Notes under the pieces: generated by a model
Database searches by the model: none
What the model was told of the DNA's origin: nothing
Seen by the model: only the letters and a program-made list of their open reading frames with translations
Shown here: positions 52,821 to 63,231 of the stretch, piece after piece
Position numbering within the stretch: position 1 is the stretch's first letter
Layout: each line of letters opens with the position of its first letter
Program-made: the position numbers and the translations under genes
DNA from: Persicaria tinctoria
Lineage: Eukaryota; Streptophyta; Magnoliopsida; Caryophyllales; Polygonaceae
DNA: 64,000 bases
NCBI GenBank assembly: GCA_037127255.1
Contig: JBANSL010000014.1
Coordinates: 66,447,646 to 66,511,645 of the forward strand
Direction of reading: 5' to 3'

Positions 52821-53576
52821 CAAACCAGGGACGAAGAAGACGAACAGGGACGAAGAAAGATTTAGAGAGAGAGCAAGCGGCAGGTGAGAGAGAACAGGAA
52901 CGAAGAAGACGAAGTAGAGACCGAGAGAGCAAGCGGCGCCCACGCCTTCCACCGCCGCTGACCTCACCTTGGGGCCGGCCTTCCACCCACCACACCACCG
53001 CCGAGGAACAGCCATCCCGCTGCAGCGATCTGTCGAACCAGGAAGGCCGACATTACTAGCCCCATCTCGCCTGGCTCACACCCAAGACCACCCCCTATCA
53101 GCCTGACAACCAACCTCGGACAAGCGGCGGCGGAGAAACCCTTACCAACGCCTAGATCTAAGAAAAAGGCAAGAGCGAGGGAGAGGAGAGAGAACAGCAA
53201 CAGCCCGGAGCGCCAGAGCCCACCTCCGGCCAGATCCAGGCCGAGACCGACCACCACACACCCCCTCCACCAAGCCCCCCGATGAACACCATCGGCAACC
53301 ACTCAGATCCGGGAACCTTGACAATGGCTGTAATTTTTTTTTTTATGGGCATAATAACCTAGGATAGCAGGTTTTGGGGGAGGGTTTACCTTGGCATTTT
53401 TACAAATTTTGGGAAAAAATGGCATTCTTGCAAATTTTCCCAAAATGATGGCATTTTTGCAAATATTTTAAAAATTGTGGTATTTACTACCATTTCCTCA
53501 TTTTTAAAGGTATATATAGATAACCTCATGGGTGATGGGTTACTCCGATATATCTTGATAAATTCCACAAAATAAA

Positions 53577-53645
53577 GTTATAAAGATTTGAATCCGAAAC
53601 CTTGTAATTCAAATTCTCACTCTATACCCACTGTGTTAAACACAC
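53577..53645 (-). mobile_element. tRNA-like SINE fragment
   Basis: On the minus strand GTTTAACACAGTGGG (A-box-like) is followed about 35 nt later by GGTTTCGGATTCAAATC (B-box-like). No tail or TSD was identified. Confidence 0.35.
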
Positions 53646-53817
53646 TTTATTATTTATTTCTCTTTTAAATTTTTTTAACCCTATAATTAGCAAGAAATAT
53701 ATATAAAAACACAATTTTCTTAATTTCTCTTCCATGCCATGAAGGCTCGAGCCACTCAATGCTCCCAATCGACCCCTATATATGCACAGAATATCATCTT
53801 ATTTCTTGAAAATACTA

Positions 53818-54002
53818 AGAAACTAAAAACTATATAAAATATTCAGTTTTTTTAATAATTTTTTTAACAATTTCGTAGTTATTATTAATAAGTACAAACT
53901 TGTTAAAAAAATTTGAAAATAAAATGAATATTTTATATAGTTTTTATCATTCTAAAAAAGCGTGTGTGAATAGTAAACGATAAATTTTGCCGAACGGATG
54001 GT
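53818..54002. mobile_element. Stowaway-like MITE, left end lost
   Basis: AAAAACTATATAAAATATTCA and its inverted TGAATATTTTATATAGTTTTTA, plus TTCTAAAAAAGCGTG and AACGGATGG at the right, match the MITE at 61224. The left terminal repeat is missing. Confidence 0.65.
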
Positions 54003-54004
54003 GT

Positions 54005-54160
54005 ATTTAGAATTATATCTCTAAAAGAGAAACATTTTTTCTTAGACGACATAACAACATCAATTTTACGATTTTCAATCATTGGAGTTATAAATTTTGA
54101 ACTAATGAAAAATTTTAACATTTTTTAATCAATGAGATGAATTCAAAAGTTATTTGTTAA
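54005..54160. repeat. Dispersed repeat, copy related to 40540-40690
   Basis: AAAGAGAAACATTTTTTCTTAG to GATGAATTCAA parallels the unit left of LINE-D with moderate divergence. Confidence 0.55.
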
Positions 54161-54329
54161 TCTATAGAGAAAATTTGGCGAACGGATCCATTTTTGGGCC
54201 TCTATTTGGAGAGTGTCTCCCACCCTTGTAAAATTAGAGTTTTGTCCACCTAAAATTCTCTGGACAAAATTACCCCCTAATCTCACATATCAATTGTCTT
54301 TCTTGTTCGCCTCTCTCCCTCAAACTGCT

Positions 54330-54960
54330 AACTGGTTCCTCCTCTTCAGCCATATCTCCTCTTCCGCCAGATCTCCTCTTCCGATCCTCCTCTTCTGATC
54401 GCTTCCGGCGCCTCCAACGACGTCGGCAGTGGATCTAAATCCTTCTCTCTCGCTGCCTCTATACACCATTGAAGCCTCCTTTCTTCTACATCTACCTACG
54501 CCGTTTCCAATCTGAGCGCCGTCGGAAGTGGATCTGAGCGCCATTTCCTTTCTTCTACATCTACCTACGCCGTCGGCAGTGGAGCGTCAGTAGTGATGGT
54601 GGTGGCGGTGGCGGTCTCTGAGCGCCGTTTCCGATCCTGCCTTCAATGGCGGATCTCGGATCGACGGTGGATCTCAGATTTTCATCGCCTCTGTCCACCT
54701 ACGCCGACACCATTTCCGATTCTGCCTCCTCCATGGCTCGATGGATCTCAGATCGAAGGTGGATCTCAGATCTGGTTCAGGGGAAGCATCGACCGAAGTC
54801 GACTCCGACACTTTCGCCATCCTCTGTCATCATTGCTTCTAAGCTTTACACTCACCGTTGCTGATGGGAGAAGATGGAAAGAAGATGTGCTGAAATCCAG
54901 GGCTCTTGGCGTCGGAAATCTCTCTCCACTCTCTATTTCCCGACTTTGAGGTAAATCGGT
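54330..54960 (+). other. GC-rich block inside the second Mutator-like element
   Basis: Repeated phrases such as CTTCTACATCTACCTACGCCG (54483, 54556) and GGATCTCAGATC are interwoven, and open frames run in several directions up to 118 codons. No protein family is recognised. It may be captured and shuffled coding or leader sequence. Confidence 0.3.
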
Positions 54961-56223
54961 TCTTGACTTCGGAATTGGAATGAATAAGTCTGATTTTGTC
55001 TGTAAATCGGTTCTTGACTTCGGAAATCTCTCTTGCTGAATTGATTAAGTGTGATCTTGTCTGTGGATTTTAACGAATTGGAATGAATAATAAGTTAGAT
55101 AAAGGAATCAAATTGAAATGAATTTGATTTGAATTGAGCTTAATATGGCATTTGATTTCCCATCTTAGTGTTTATTGTATCACTGTGCTTGTGCCTTCAT
55201 GATTTGTGAAGGCATGGTATGATGACAAAACAGTTTGCATTTCTGAGTGATAATCTAACGTATGAAATCTAAAATGTATTGATTGAAGAAATAATGTGGC
55301 CATAGAAAATAACAAGTTTCCATGTTTTTCAGCAAACACATGATATCAGGCTACAATCTGACTTGATTTGGCTTCATACACTTAAGATTTATACATCATT
55401 ATGAATGAGGCAGCGTAGAGAGCTAAATGTTGCATTACTTCATACATAGCATGTCTCAAATTGAGTGGAATGGGTTATAGTCTTTGAGAGAATTAATATT
55501 TCATTATTTTATGCTCCATCCATACCCAAGTTTTATTCTGCATAAATGTAGCGTGCATTAATCTTTCTTGAATGGAGAACAAAGATCAGATGGAGATGGC
55601 ATCTTTTGATACTAAAGATGCAGTGGTTTTCAATCCAGTATAGATTGTGTGATTTATCCTTGAGTTGTGAAATGGAGATTAGAATTCGAGTCCTTAGCCA
55701 ATATTCAAGTGATAACACTCGTGAATAAGTTTAAATACAAGCTGATTTCAGCTCACATTCGTCAAATGAGCAACTTAACATCTTGAATCTATATGTTTTC
55801 GTTACATTTAGATTCCAAGTATGAGTTATCTTGCTGAAATGCGTGTTTTATTTTGCTGAAATATGAATGCGTGCTTTATTTTGTTGAATTCATGTGGAAA
55901 ATCGAAATCAAGGATTCAAATATGAATGCGTGCTTTATTTTGCTGAAATGCATTGCAAATTTGTGCAAATTGATTCATAATTGTTTATTCACTCCATGCT
56001 AATTGCTTATTTCAGCATCTTATAATTTCAGCATCTTATAATATTTTCTTTTTGAATTGTTATCAAATTGCACAAAAATAATGGATTATCTTGATTTTTA
56101 CATGGTTTGAGTTTGGATATTGGCAATTTCTGCAATTGTTGAACTGCGGATTGTAGTTCCAACAATTGTTGAAATGCGGACTGCAATGAATTTTGATGTT
56201 CCTTGCTTTAAATCTCCTTTAAA

Positions 56224-56292
56224 AGCCTCTTAGCTCAATGGTAGAGCGATGTGCTATGCACAAATACGTGGGTTCGAATCCCGCATAGGCTA
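56224..56292 (+). tRNA. tRNA-like sequence, probable pseudogene
   Basis: The acceptor arm AGCCTCT/ATAGGCT pairs 6 of 7. The D arm GCTC/GAGC is perfect, with an A box TAGCTCAATGG. The T arm GTGGG-TTCGAAT-CCCGC is good and holds a B box GGTTCGAATCC. The anticodon arm is damaged (ATGTG/CAAAT, loop CTATGCA) and the variable region is only 2 nt, for 69 nt in all. A trinucleotide ATG would sit at the anticodon, which is not a standard plant anticodon, so I do not assign an amino acid. Confidence 0.45.
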
Positions 56293-56313
56293 AATTGTAT
56301 ATCCCGTAACACG

Positions 56314-56470
56314 GTTTCAGCAACAATTTCAGCATTAACAATGTTGCTGAAATCGGGGTTTCAGCATCAACAACGTTGCTGAAACCCCGGTTTCAGCATC
56401 AACAAGAGTGCTGAAATGGGGATTTCGGCATCAACAACAGTGCTGAAATCGGGGTTTCAGCAACGTGAAA
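56314..56470. repeat. 32-bp tandem repeat with internal hairpin
   Basis: GCTGAAA-TCGGGG-TTTCAGC (7-bp stem) plus a 12-nt linker like ATCAACAACAGT repeats with starts at 56346, 56378, 56410 and 56442. The linkers are also repeated, so this is not a CRISPR-like array. Confidence 0.9.
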
Positions 56471-56720
56471 AAAAAAAACAATAACGTGAAAAAAAAAACA
56501 GTAATGCGAAAAAAAAAACTGCTGAAACAAAGGGTGGCACAGGGGTTTCAGCAACTCTGGAAACGCGGAAAATAAATGAAAAAAAAAAGCGAAAAAAAAA
56601 ACTGTTGAAACAGAGGGTAGCACAAGAGTTTCAGCAACTCTGGAAATGCGGAAAAAAAAAGCGGAAAAAAAAACTGCTGAAGCAGAGGTTAGCACAGGAG
56701 TTTCAGCAACTTTATTTTAG
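56471..56720. repeat. A-rich repeats with GCTGAAAC..GTTTCAGC units
   Basis: Three units of about 95 bp at roughly 56520, 56605 and 56680 contain CTGCTGAAACA.AGGGT.GCACAGG.GTTTCAGCAACTCTGG variants separated by GAAAAAAAAA runs. They appear derived from the preceding 32-bp unit. Confidence 0.7.
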
Positions 56721-56897
56721 GGGTGGACATTTTGCTAATATGGAGAGGGTGGTGGACATTTTCCTAATAAAACCCAAAATTATGGACATCGAGGTAATCA
56801 CCCCTAATCTATATTCAACTATGATATCCATACATTTTTCAACCAATGATATTAGTGTTTTATTTCAACACCCAATGAGATTAATTTAAAATATATA

Positions 56898-57354
56898 CTC
56901 TCGCCGTCTCAAAATACATGTCATTTTAGGACTATACACGAGAATTAAGAAATCTTGTAAGTACTAGTGAAATAGCGCTGAGGATCCTCTAGTCCGCTAT
57001 CATGGTCCCTTTTATAGTCCACCTTATTTTATTGGTTGAAAATAATTATAAAACTACCTCGTTTATTAAGACAAATAATAAAATAATTCAGCGCATCCAA
57101 TCAAGCGATAGAGACTATATAATGGATCATAATGCCGGACTAGGTGATCTCAACCTGTGAAATAGTAATAAATTAAAATTAATTTTTATTTTTTTTCAAT
57201 TTGTTTCTTTTTTTTTCAATTTGTAAGGAGGAAAGCAGTGATGATATAAAAATTAGAGTAATGATTGTATCTAACAAGTAGGTTAAGTATAATGATTAAA
57301 TCTAAAAATACATGTATTCCGGTTAAAAAGACATGTATTTTGACATGGAGGGAG
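56898..57354. mobile_element. Stowaway-type MITE carrying a nested MITE
   Basis: CTCTCGCCGTCTCAAAATACATGTC at the left and its inverse (GACATGTATTTTGACATGGAGGGAG) at the right form the terminal repeats, with TA on both sides. Length is 457 bp, 181 bp of which is the nested element plus one 9-bp TSD copy. Confidence 0.75.
56976..57156. mobile_element. Nested 181-bp MITE with 9-bp TSD
   Basis: GTGAAATAG flanks it at 56967-56975 and 57157-57165. The terminal repeats CTAGTCCG-x2-ATCATGGTCC and, reversed from the right, CTAGTCCGGCATTATGATCC align over about 40 bp. A 9-bp duplication suggests the Mutator superfamily. It is younger than the Stowaway-like host element. Confidence 0.75.
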
Positions 57355-57685
57355 TATTTATATATACGTACTAATTTGAATAAGAAGAATTTTTAAAATA
57401 ATTCTCATAAATATTTTTACAATGTTTTACTTACTTTATCAATTTTAATTTTTTTTTATTTTATGCTAAATTTTGTTAATATTAAATTGTAGTATTTTTT
57501 ATTTAAATTGAAAGATGAATACTACAGTAATTTGGATAAGTACATGCATGCACATTAATGAATACATAATAAATAAAAAAAGAATATTTTCCCTCCAAAG
57601 CTGATAAGTAACGGGAAATGGCCAATGTGGTCTCTTTGCCTTCTTCTTCTTCCCTCTTCACACATCCCACGCCTCATTCTCTCTC

Positions 57686-57690
57686 TATAA
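57686..57690 (+). promoter_or_regulatory. TATA box of the ARGOS-like gene
   Basis: TATAA lies within CTCTCTCTATAACAAACCC, 82 nt upstream of the start codon, in a CT-rich leader typical of plant 5' regions. Confidence 0.45.
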
Positions 57691-57771
57691 CAAACCCTAA
57701 CGCTCCGATTCCTCCTCTCTCCTTCAATTCTCTCTCTAAAAGCTTCTTCCCTGTGAGGATCGATCGATATA

Positions 57772-57990
57772 ATGAAGAGATCGGCGAGCACCGGAAACAG
57801 CAGGGACGGATCGGCGGTTACGTTCTTCAGCGGCGGATCCATAATGCTGATTGTGGCGGTGGCGGTGGCGATGCTTATTTTGCCGCTCGTACTCCCGCCG
57901 CTCCCTCCGCCGCCGACCTTCCTCTTGTTCGTGCCTCTGATGCTGCTGGCGCTCCTCTTCATCCTCGCCGCCTCCGTCCCTTCTGTTTGA
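57772..57990 (+). CDS. ARGOS / ORGAN SIZE RELATED family protein
   Basis: This is an intact single-exon frame of 72 residues. The basic N-terminus (MKRSASTGNSRDGS) is followed by a membrane segment at about 23-40, the family signature LPPLPPPP at 41-48, and a second membrane segment at about 49-67. This two-helix hairpin around a proline-rich turn defines the OSR domain of ARGOS, ARL and OSR1/2. Known members act in ER membranes, promote cell expansion or proliferation during organ growth, and dampen ethylene signalling. Length is slightly shorter than ARGOS and close to the small ARGOS-like members. An upstream out-of-frame ATG at 57618 would only matter if transcription began upstream of the TATA at 57686. 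Function is inferred from the motif. Confidence 0.85.
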   Translation: MKRSASTGNSRDGSAVTFFSGGSIMLIVAVAVAMLILPLVLPPLPPPPTFLLFVPLMLLALLFILAASVPSV

Positions 57991-58660
57991 TCTCCGCTTC
58001 CATCGCCCGATTCTCTCTCCACCTGCAAGTAACTTCAACGACGATGCATTTCGAATTTCTCTCTTCAATTTTACAGTTTTCTTTTTTAGTTTGCTGTTCC
58101 TAAATTAATATCCCAAAAAGAAGAAATTAATTAGAGGCGTGAATTCAGGATCGGAGATATGATGGATAGGAACTAGGATAGGAAGGAGTAGGTAGTGGAG
58201 TAGCTAGATGATAATCGAAGACAGTAGCCTGTTGTAGCAGCTGGTGGAGTACTCGTGAATCATGATCGATCAATTGAGTCTTTGAGTGATAGGAATATTT
58301 TTTCGATTTTGGCTCTTTTTTCCCCTTTCTGATTTTAGCTGTCAATTTTGAATTTTGATTTTGCACAATTCTGAAACTCGATCTATCTAGTTCATATGAT
58401 ATCGATGATCGACCAAAATGATTACGACAACCGCAACAAAATGATTCCCCGCGATCATCTCGATCTTCTTCCTGTTGGATGCTATCCAAAACCAATTTGG
58501 TTGGGATTCGGGAAACATAGAGGAATCATGAGTCGAACGGGGTTTAATGGGGATATTATACCCAACCATTTTTGAGTCAAGAAGGTGGTATTGATATTCA
58601 TTTTTGCATGAAAATAATATTGAGGTATTGAATATTGATTTTTCAAGTCAACAAATTAAA
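57991..58660. other. 3' flank of the ARGOS-like gene, non-coding
   Basis: No further gene is recognised. Open frames on the minus strand (58145-58495, 58387-58569) have no familiar content. Confidence 0.4.
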
Positions 58661-58669
58661 AATCTATAA

Positions 58670-58860
58670 CACTCAGTCGGGGTGGCTCACTGGTGGGGAG
58701 CAAAGGGGATGTCAGGAGGTCTCTTTGGATGAAAATCCAAGATTTGCTTTGCTCATTTTCAATGGGTCGAGTCGATCGGTGCAAGTCGGTTTACCTGGTG
58801 CGTGACTCTTGCCGACTGGATCACGTGCCCGAAGTTTTCCATCAAAGATAGGTTACTCGT
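58670..58860 (+). mobile_element. Possible tRNA-derived SINE
   Basis: TCAGTCGGGGTGGCTCACTGG followed by GGAGCAAAG resembles a SINE A-box head. The expected B box is degraded (GGATGAAAATCC). The body is GC-rich relative to its flanks. No TSD was found. Confidence 0.3.
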
Positions 58861-59306
58861 CATCAAAACAAATTAATCTACAGAAAGTCAATAATCGATA
58901 TGAACATATAATTTTTCATGTAAAAACACATCAATACCCTACTACACTTGAAAGCAGAGGTGGATTCTCTTTGTAGCGGGGGTGATAGTCATCTCTAATT
59001 AAAAATTAAATTTAATATACATGTTTCTCTCGTTCATAATTTCGATTTGATATATTATAAGCTCAAATTCGACACTCGAGTTAAAAGTTATAAGCGTTTC
59101 AAGATTGAACGTATATAAATTATTTTCTACATCGTTTACCAAATTGATATACTTCTATTATAATTATCGTTTGTTAAATTTCGTAACTTAGTTCTATACT
59201 CCGTATATAATTAAACCCAAAAATTTCATATTAGTATTTTATATTAAAATATTTGAGAAACGTTGATTAAAGTAGGCATGATCTATATTTTTATTTTAGT
59301 TATATA

Positions 59307-60745
59307 TTAGTACAGTACCCGTGCCCGAGGCACGGGAGTATATGAACACATTGTAATCAATATGCATATGTTATAATTGGTTTTTCTAACTTGTGATCTT
59401 GTGACATATTTTTTTAAAAAAATTTGAATTCAGAAAAATATTATATGAGATTAAATAATTGGACGATTTGCTAAACTAACACACTTTGCCCAAAAAGCTT
59501 GCACTGCCAACCTAATCCACTTTTTTTTATATAAATTTTAAATTCGAAACCTCCCACGTTAAAAGAAAAAGAGTTAAAGCTTCACATATACCCCCTTCAT
59601 TTTTTTTAGTGTGATTCACCAAATCTGAATGGTGTCACAATAAAAAAAAAAGATTCGTAATTGGAAAAAATTCGAGAGAAAACAATAACATGCATTAAAG
59701 AACCAAGATTAAACCTGTAAAATAATTTTTTTAAAATATGGAAGAAAAAAAAGAGTTGAAAAGCGAGAAATTAATAACTTAAAGTTACGAAGGATATTCA
59801 AGAAGGACAGTTAAAGATCCACCTATATTGCTATACATGAGTCATTTTAATATTTGATTTATTTAGTGTATATTAAATTTTTGTTAAAGATACAAATGTA
59901 AAATCTCCTTCCATTTTTTTTTTATGTCGGACCCTTTATTATATTTGAAGATTCAACAAAATATATTTGCTAATGAAAGTATATTTTATATGCAATTTAT
60001 TAATAAATATCTTGATATATATTCAAAATATGTTTATATTCAAATGATATTTTAGCAACATAAAAAATAATTAAGGCATCAATATTAGTCTTATAAGTAA
60101 GTGATATCATCATATCAATCACGTAACTTCAATTTTTGTTTTTGTCAAATACACTCACAAAAAAAATCATTTGATAAAAAAAAAGTAAGAATACCTATTT
60201 GGATGAAAAGCTTCTTAGGGAAGATTGGCCAAATTTAACAAATACTCCGTATTAGAATGAAAAGAAATTTTTTAATTTTTTAATATTTAATTAATATCGA
60301 AAATAGATTAGTTTAAATGAACACATAAATAACTTTCAACCAATAAGAATATTTAACAATTAGGGAGAAGAAATAATTAACTTATCAATTAATGAAAAGT
60401 GGGGCATGATTTAAAAAAAAAACAAATGAAATGAGAAAGCATGATTTAAAATGAGCGAGCATGATTTTAATTGCCTTAGATCCAACCCTTGAATCAAAAT
60501 CCCGCTTAGCAAGCCCGGTTTATTTTTATTTTTTTTTATAATAAAAGTAGGTTAAACAAATTAAAAAAATGTCTACTTGAAATCAGATCTTTTTGGTGAG
60601 TAATTAAATAAGTTAATTAGTAAAAGTCAATTAAATAGGAACGTGGGCCCATAATTGATGAAAATCTTCTACATAAGCCTAATTTTAAGGATTGTGCGAC
60701 ATGTAGCATCCTCCAACATGTGTTTTAGTATTATATTAGATTTAT
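59307..60745 (-). mobile_element. Helitron-like element (3' end at left)
   Basis: On the minus strand CCCGTGCCTCGGGCACGGG (perfect 8-bp stem, 59336-59318) is followed by TACTGTACTAA and T, fitting the hairpin plus CTRR-T rule. The body is AT-rich and non-coding. The 5' end, perhaps near 60745, is a guess from a change in sequence character. Confidence 0.5.
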
Positions 60746-60782
60746 AATAGGGGTTGTTATATACACAATCAATTTCTCGTAA

Positions 60783-61112
60783 GTGACACCAGTGCTAACC
60801 TTCAAAGTCAACGAAGATATTGACGACACAACTCGCTTGAGACGACAAGACTACAGCCGAAGTCGACTCCCTATGTCGGCATTCAGATGGGATCTCTCAG
60901 CGACTGAATCTATGCCCTGGAAGGTTGCACTCCCACTTTCATTGCGGTCAAAACCATCCGAAGCCAACTTAGGAAGTCTGTGTCTGCACTCCAGCCCACT
61001 GCCTATCCACTGCCGACTTAGGAATTCTGTATCTGCACTCCTAATACCTACGCACTGCCGATCTAGAAATCTACCATATGAATCTATTGATAATTTTTTC
61101 GAAAAAAATTAG
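60783..61112 (+). other. Unassigned 109-codon frame with internal repeats
   Basis: It starts ATG-like in TAAGTGACACC (a non-ATG start) and has a Ser/Arg/Leu-rich translation. The second half is formed by 2.3 imperfect repeats of 45-49 bp (GCCxACTTAGGAAxTCTGTxTC, starts 60963, 61012, 61057). No family is recognised and it is probably not a gene. Confidence 0.15.
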
Positions 61113-61223
61113 TATAATTCAATTTTTTACTGCCTCAACTTATTAGGATATGACACGACTTAAAAAAAAAAAAAGAGTGTGCTAATAGTTTTGTTTTGAG
61201 TTGTGTGATAGGCATATTTGATA

Positions 61224-61448
61224 CTCCCTCCGTTCAACAAAACTTGTCGTTTACTATTCACGCACACTTTTTTAGAATGATAAAAACTATATAAAATATT
61301 CATTTTTTTTAACAAGTTTGTACTTATTAATAATAACTACGAAATTGTTAAAAAAAATTATTTAAAAAGTCGATATTTTATATAGTTTTTAGCTCCTAAA
61401 AAAGCGTGCATGAATAATAAAACGTCAATTTTTGTTGAACGGAGGGAG
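61224..61448. mobile_element. Stowaway-like MITE, complete (225 bp)
   Basis: TIRs CTCCCTCCGTTCAACAAAA and TTTTGTTGAACGGAGGGAG are exact over 19 bp, and similarity continues inward for almost the full half-length, so the element is a foldback. TA lies on both sides (61222-61223, 61449-61450). It is the reference copy for the partial MITEs at 49205 and 53818. Confidence 0.9.
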
Positions 61449-61450
61449 TA

Positions 61451-62990
61451 TTCTCAGGGAAGTGCTCAAGTGCTGTTGGCTGCTGTTGCCCCGTCCATTT
61501 CACCTGCAAAAGTGATTGATGGATATATTTTTCGATAAAAGAATAGTACTGTATTAAAATATGCATTGGAAATAAAGTTATACGGAGTACATTTACAAGG
61601 AAAGGGAAAATTAGGTAGTAATTATGTGTATGAGTTTATCCGTTTATATTTCTTATTTTAAAAGGTGAAATCGCTCCCCTCGGATATTCCTCACCCTCAA
61701 GCTCGACGTGGATGGTGTGATGAGATAAATCATGTTGACTCAACTGATAACAGAGGTTGAGATCAGTGCTCACTTTGACAAGGAGCTCAACCCCGTCCCT
61801 CACATTTGAAAGGTTGCTCTCACACAGTTGTTGATGAGACTCAATTCTTGATCTCTATAAGTTTATATTTCTACTCTTTTAGGTGGATATTATTTGTGAA
61901 ATATTGTTATACCAATTGTTAAAATATCGTTAAATATATCGTCATGATACCGATCTTTTAAGTTGATAGATATTTTTATATGAAACTAATAGGTTGATAC
62001 TGACTTTTCAATAAACCGTTTTCAAGCAAGAAATTCTAACTGACTTGAAAAACTGGTGTTATAGTTGTTATGATAGTATACTTATTGGAAAATTAGCCAT
62101 GTAAATATCAACCCTTTTTATAAGTTGTGCTATTTTGTTATTTGATGTAAATATTTAAAATTATTTTGAAATTTCAAACAATCATTTACATATATTGATA
62201 TATTTTATATATTTTATTGGACGTGATCAAAATCTTGTCTATACAAGTTGAATAGTGGGTAGAAAAATATCTATAAATATACTATTTTAATAATATACTC
62301 TATATTTCCTAACATGTATCATTAAATTATATTATAATATTGTCTAATATGTTTATATTATACATTTTTAAAGTCTCCATCAAAATAAAATCTTTAATAT
62401 CTTGAATATAATATAGTACTTGAAAATTTCGAACCTACAAAGCTCAAATTTCTTTTTATTAAATTCTTGCATAATATTTCCAAAAATAATAAGTCAAAAT
62501 TCATACTAGCTAATAAATGAAAGTATATTATTTCTCCTTTAATTAAGCTGTGTGCTGAAACTTGTTTGGTAAACAAGTGGGTTTTAAAAATTTTCATTAT
62601 TTTCATAGAACAAATGTATGCCTAGAACTTGGTAAATAAAACAATTTCCCCTAAAAATATATAATAATGTGAAAGGCCACTTGAATAAAATGATGAAATC
62701 AATACTATATATATATATAGGCCTACTTACTATAGGGTTGAGTCTCAGTGTAGGGTAGAAGGCAATATCCATGAAGAAAATGAAACTGTGCATGCACTGG
62801 CTTAGTCAAATTTCAGGTTTGCAAGTCCATCCAAACACGTCGCAGTTTTGTTTCTTGTTTTAAAATATACTCTACTAGTGTCAAGTGTGGACAATTATAT
62901 CAACCACAAATTTCTCCCTTTTAATAAGATTCGACATTACAAGCAATATATCATCTAATGAATTTGAATGACAATATAGAATGGGCTAAT
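61451..62990. other. Non-coding, mostly AT-rich
   Basis: A GC-richer patch at 61670-61850 has no recognisable product. No RNA motif is seen. Confidence 0.4.
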
Positions 62991-62995
62991 CTATA

Positions 62996-63231
62996 CTCCC
63001 TCCGTCCAAAAATACATGTCCATTTACTTTTTAGTACGTTTTCTTAAGAGCTAAAAACTATATAAAATATTAACTTATTTATTTATTTATTTTAATAATT
63101 ATAAACTTATTGATAATAAGTTTATAATTATTAAAAAAAATTAATAAAAAAGTTAATATTTTATATAATTTTTAACTCCTAAAAAAACGTACATAAATAG
63201 TAAAGAGACATGTATTTTTGGACGGAGATAG
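62996..63231. mobile_element. Stowaway-like MITE (236 bp)
   Basis: CTCCCTCCGTCCAAAAATACATG at the left and its inverse (CATGTATTTTTGGACGGAGATAG) at the right, with TA flanks. The interior is a long AT-rich dyad. It is related to the copy at 36166. Confidence 0.85.

Larger units (their letters stand above)
51631..53509. mobile_element. Mutator-like (Pack-MULE-type) element with 10-bp TSD
   Basis: ATTTTTAAAG flanks it at 51621-51630 and 53510-53519. The terminal inverted repeats extend about 100 bp and are built of TTTGCAAAAATACCAC-type words (left 51631-51730; right 53400-53509 as reverse complement). No transposase is present. The interior is GC-rich and holds a 64-bp minisatellite, and short open frames that I do not recognise. 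Such elements are known to capture host gene fragments; the donor here is not identifiable by eye. Confidence 0.78.
54184..56785. mobile_element. Second Mutator-like element, TSD not found
   Basis: The left end TTTTTGGGCCTCTATTTGG followed by GTGTCTCCCACC and TTTTGTCCACCTAAAAT matches, in inverted orientation, the right end (ATTTTGGGTTTTATTAGG, then TGTCCACCACCC and AAATGTCCACCCCTAAAAT). Similarity runs about 70 bp. Inside are a GC-rich exon-like block (54330-54950), an AT-rich middle, a tRNA-like sequence and tandem repeats. No transposase is seen. Boundaries are uncertain by tens of bases. Confidence 0.5.

Noticed and set aside
52161..52865. 234-codon frame with SPNVKPLSP repeats as a proline-rich cell-wall protein
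   Set aside because: The repeat period is 64 bp (1 mod 3), so the same unit is read in three frames; there is no signal peptide-like start or conserved protein motif, and it sits inside a Mutator-like element.
56314..56470. CRISPR-like array of hairpin repeats and spacers
   Set aside because: The linkers between hairpins are themselves repeated, and the context is plant nuclear DNA.
57618..58103. 161-codon frame overlapping the ARGOS-like gene
   Set aside because: It is an alternative frame of the same DNA; the 72-residue frame has the family signature and a better start context.
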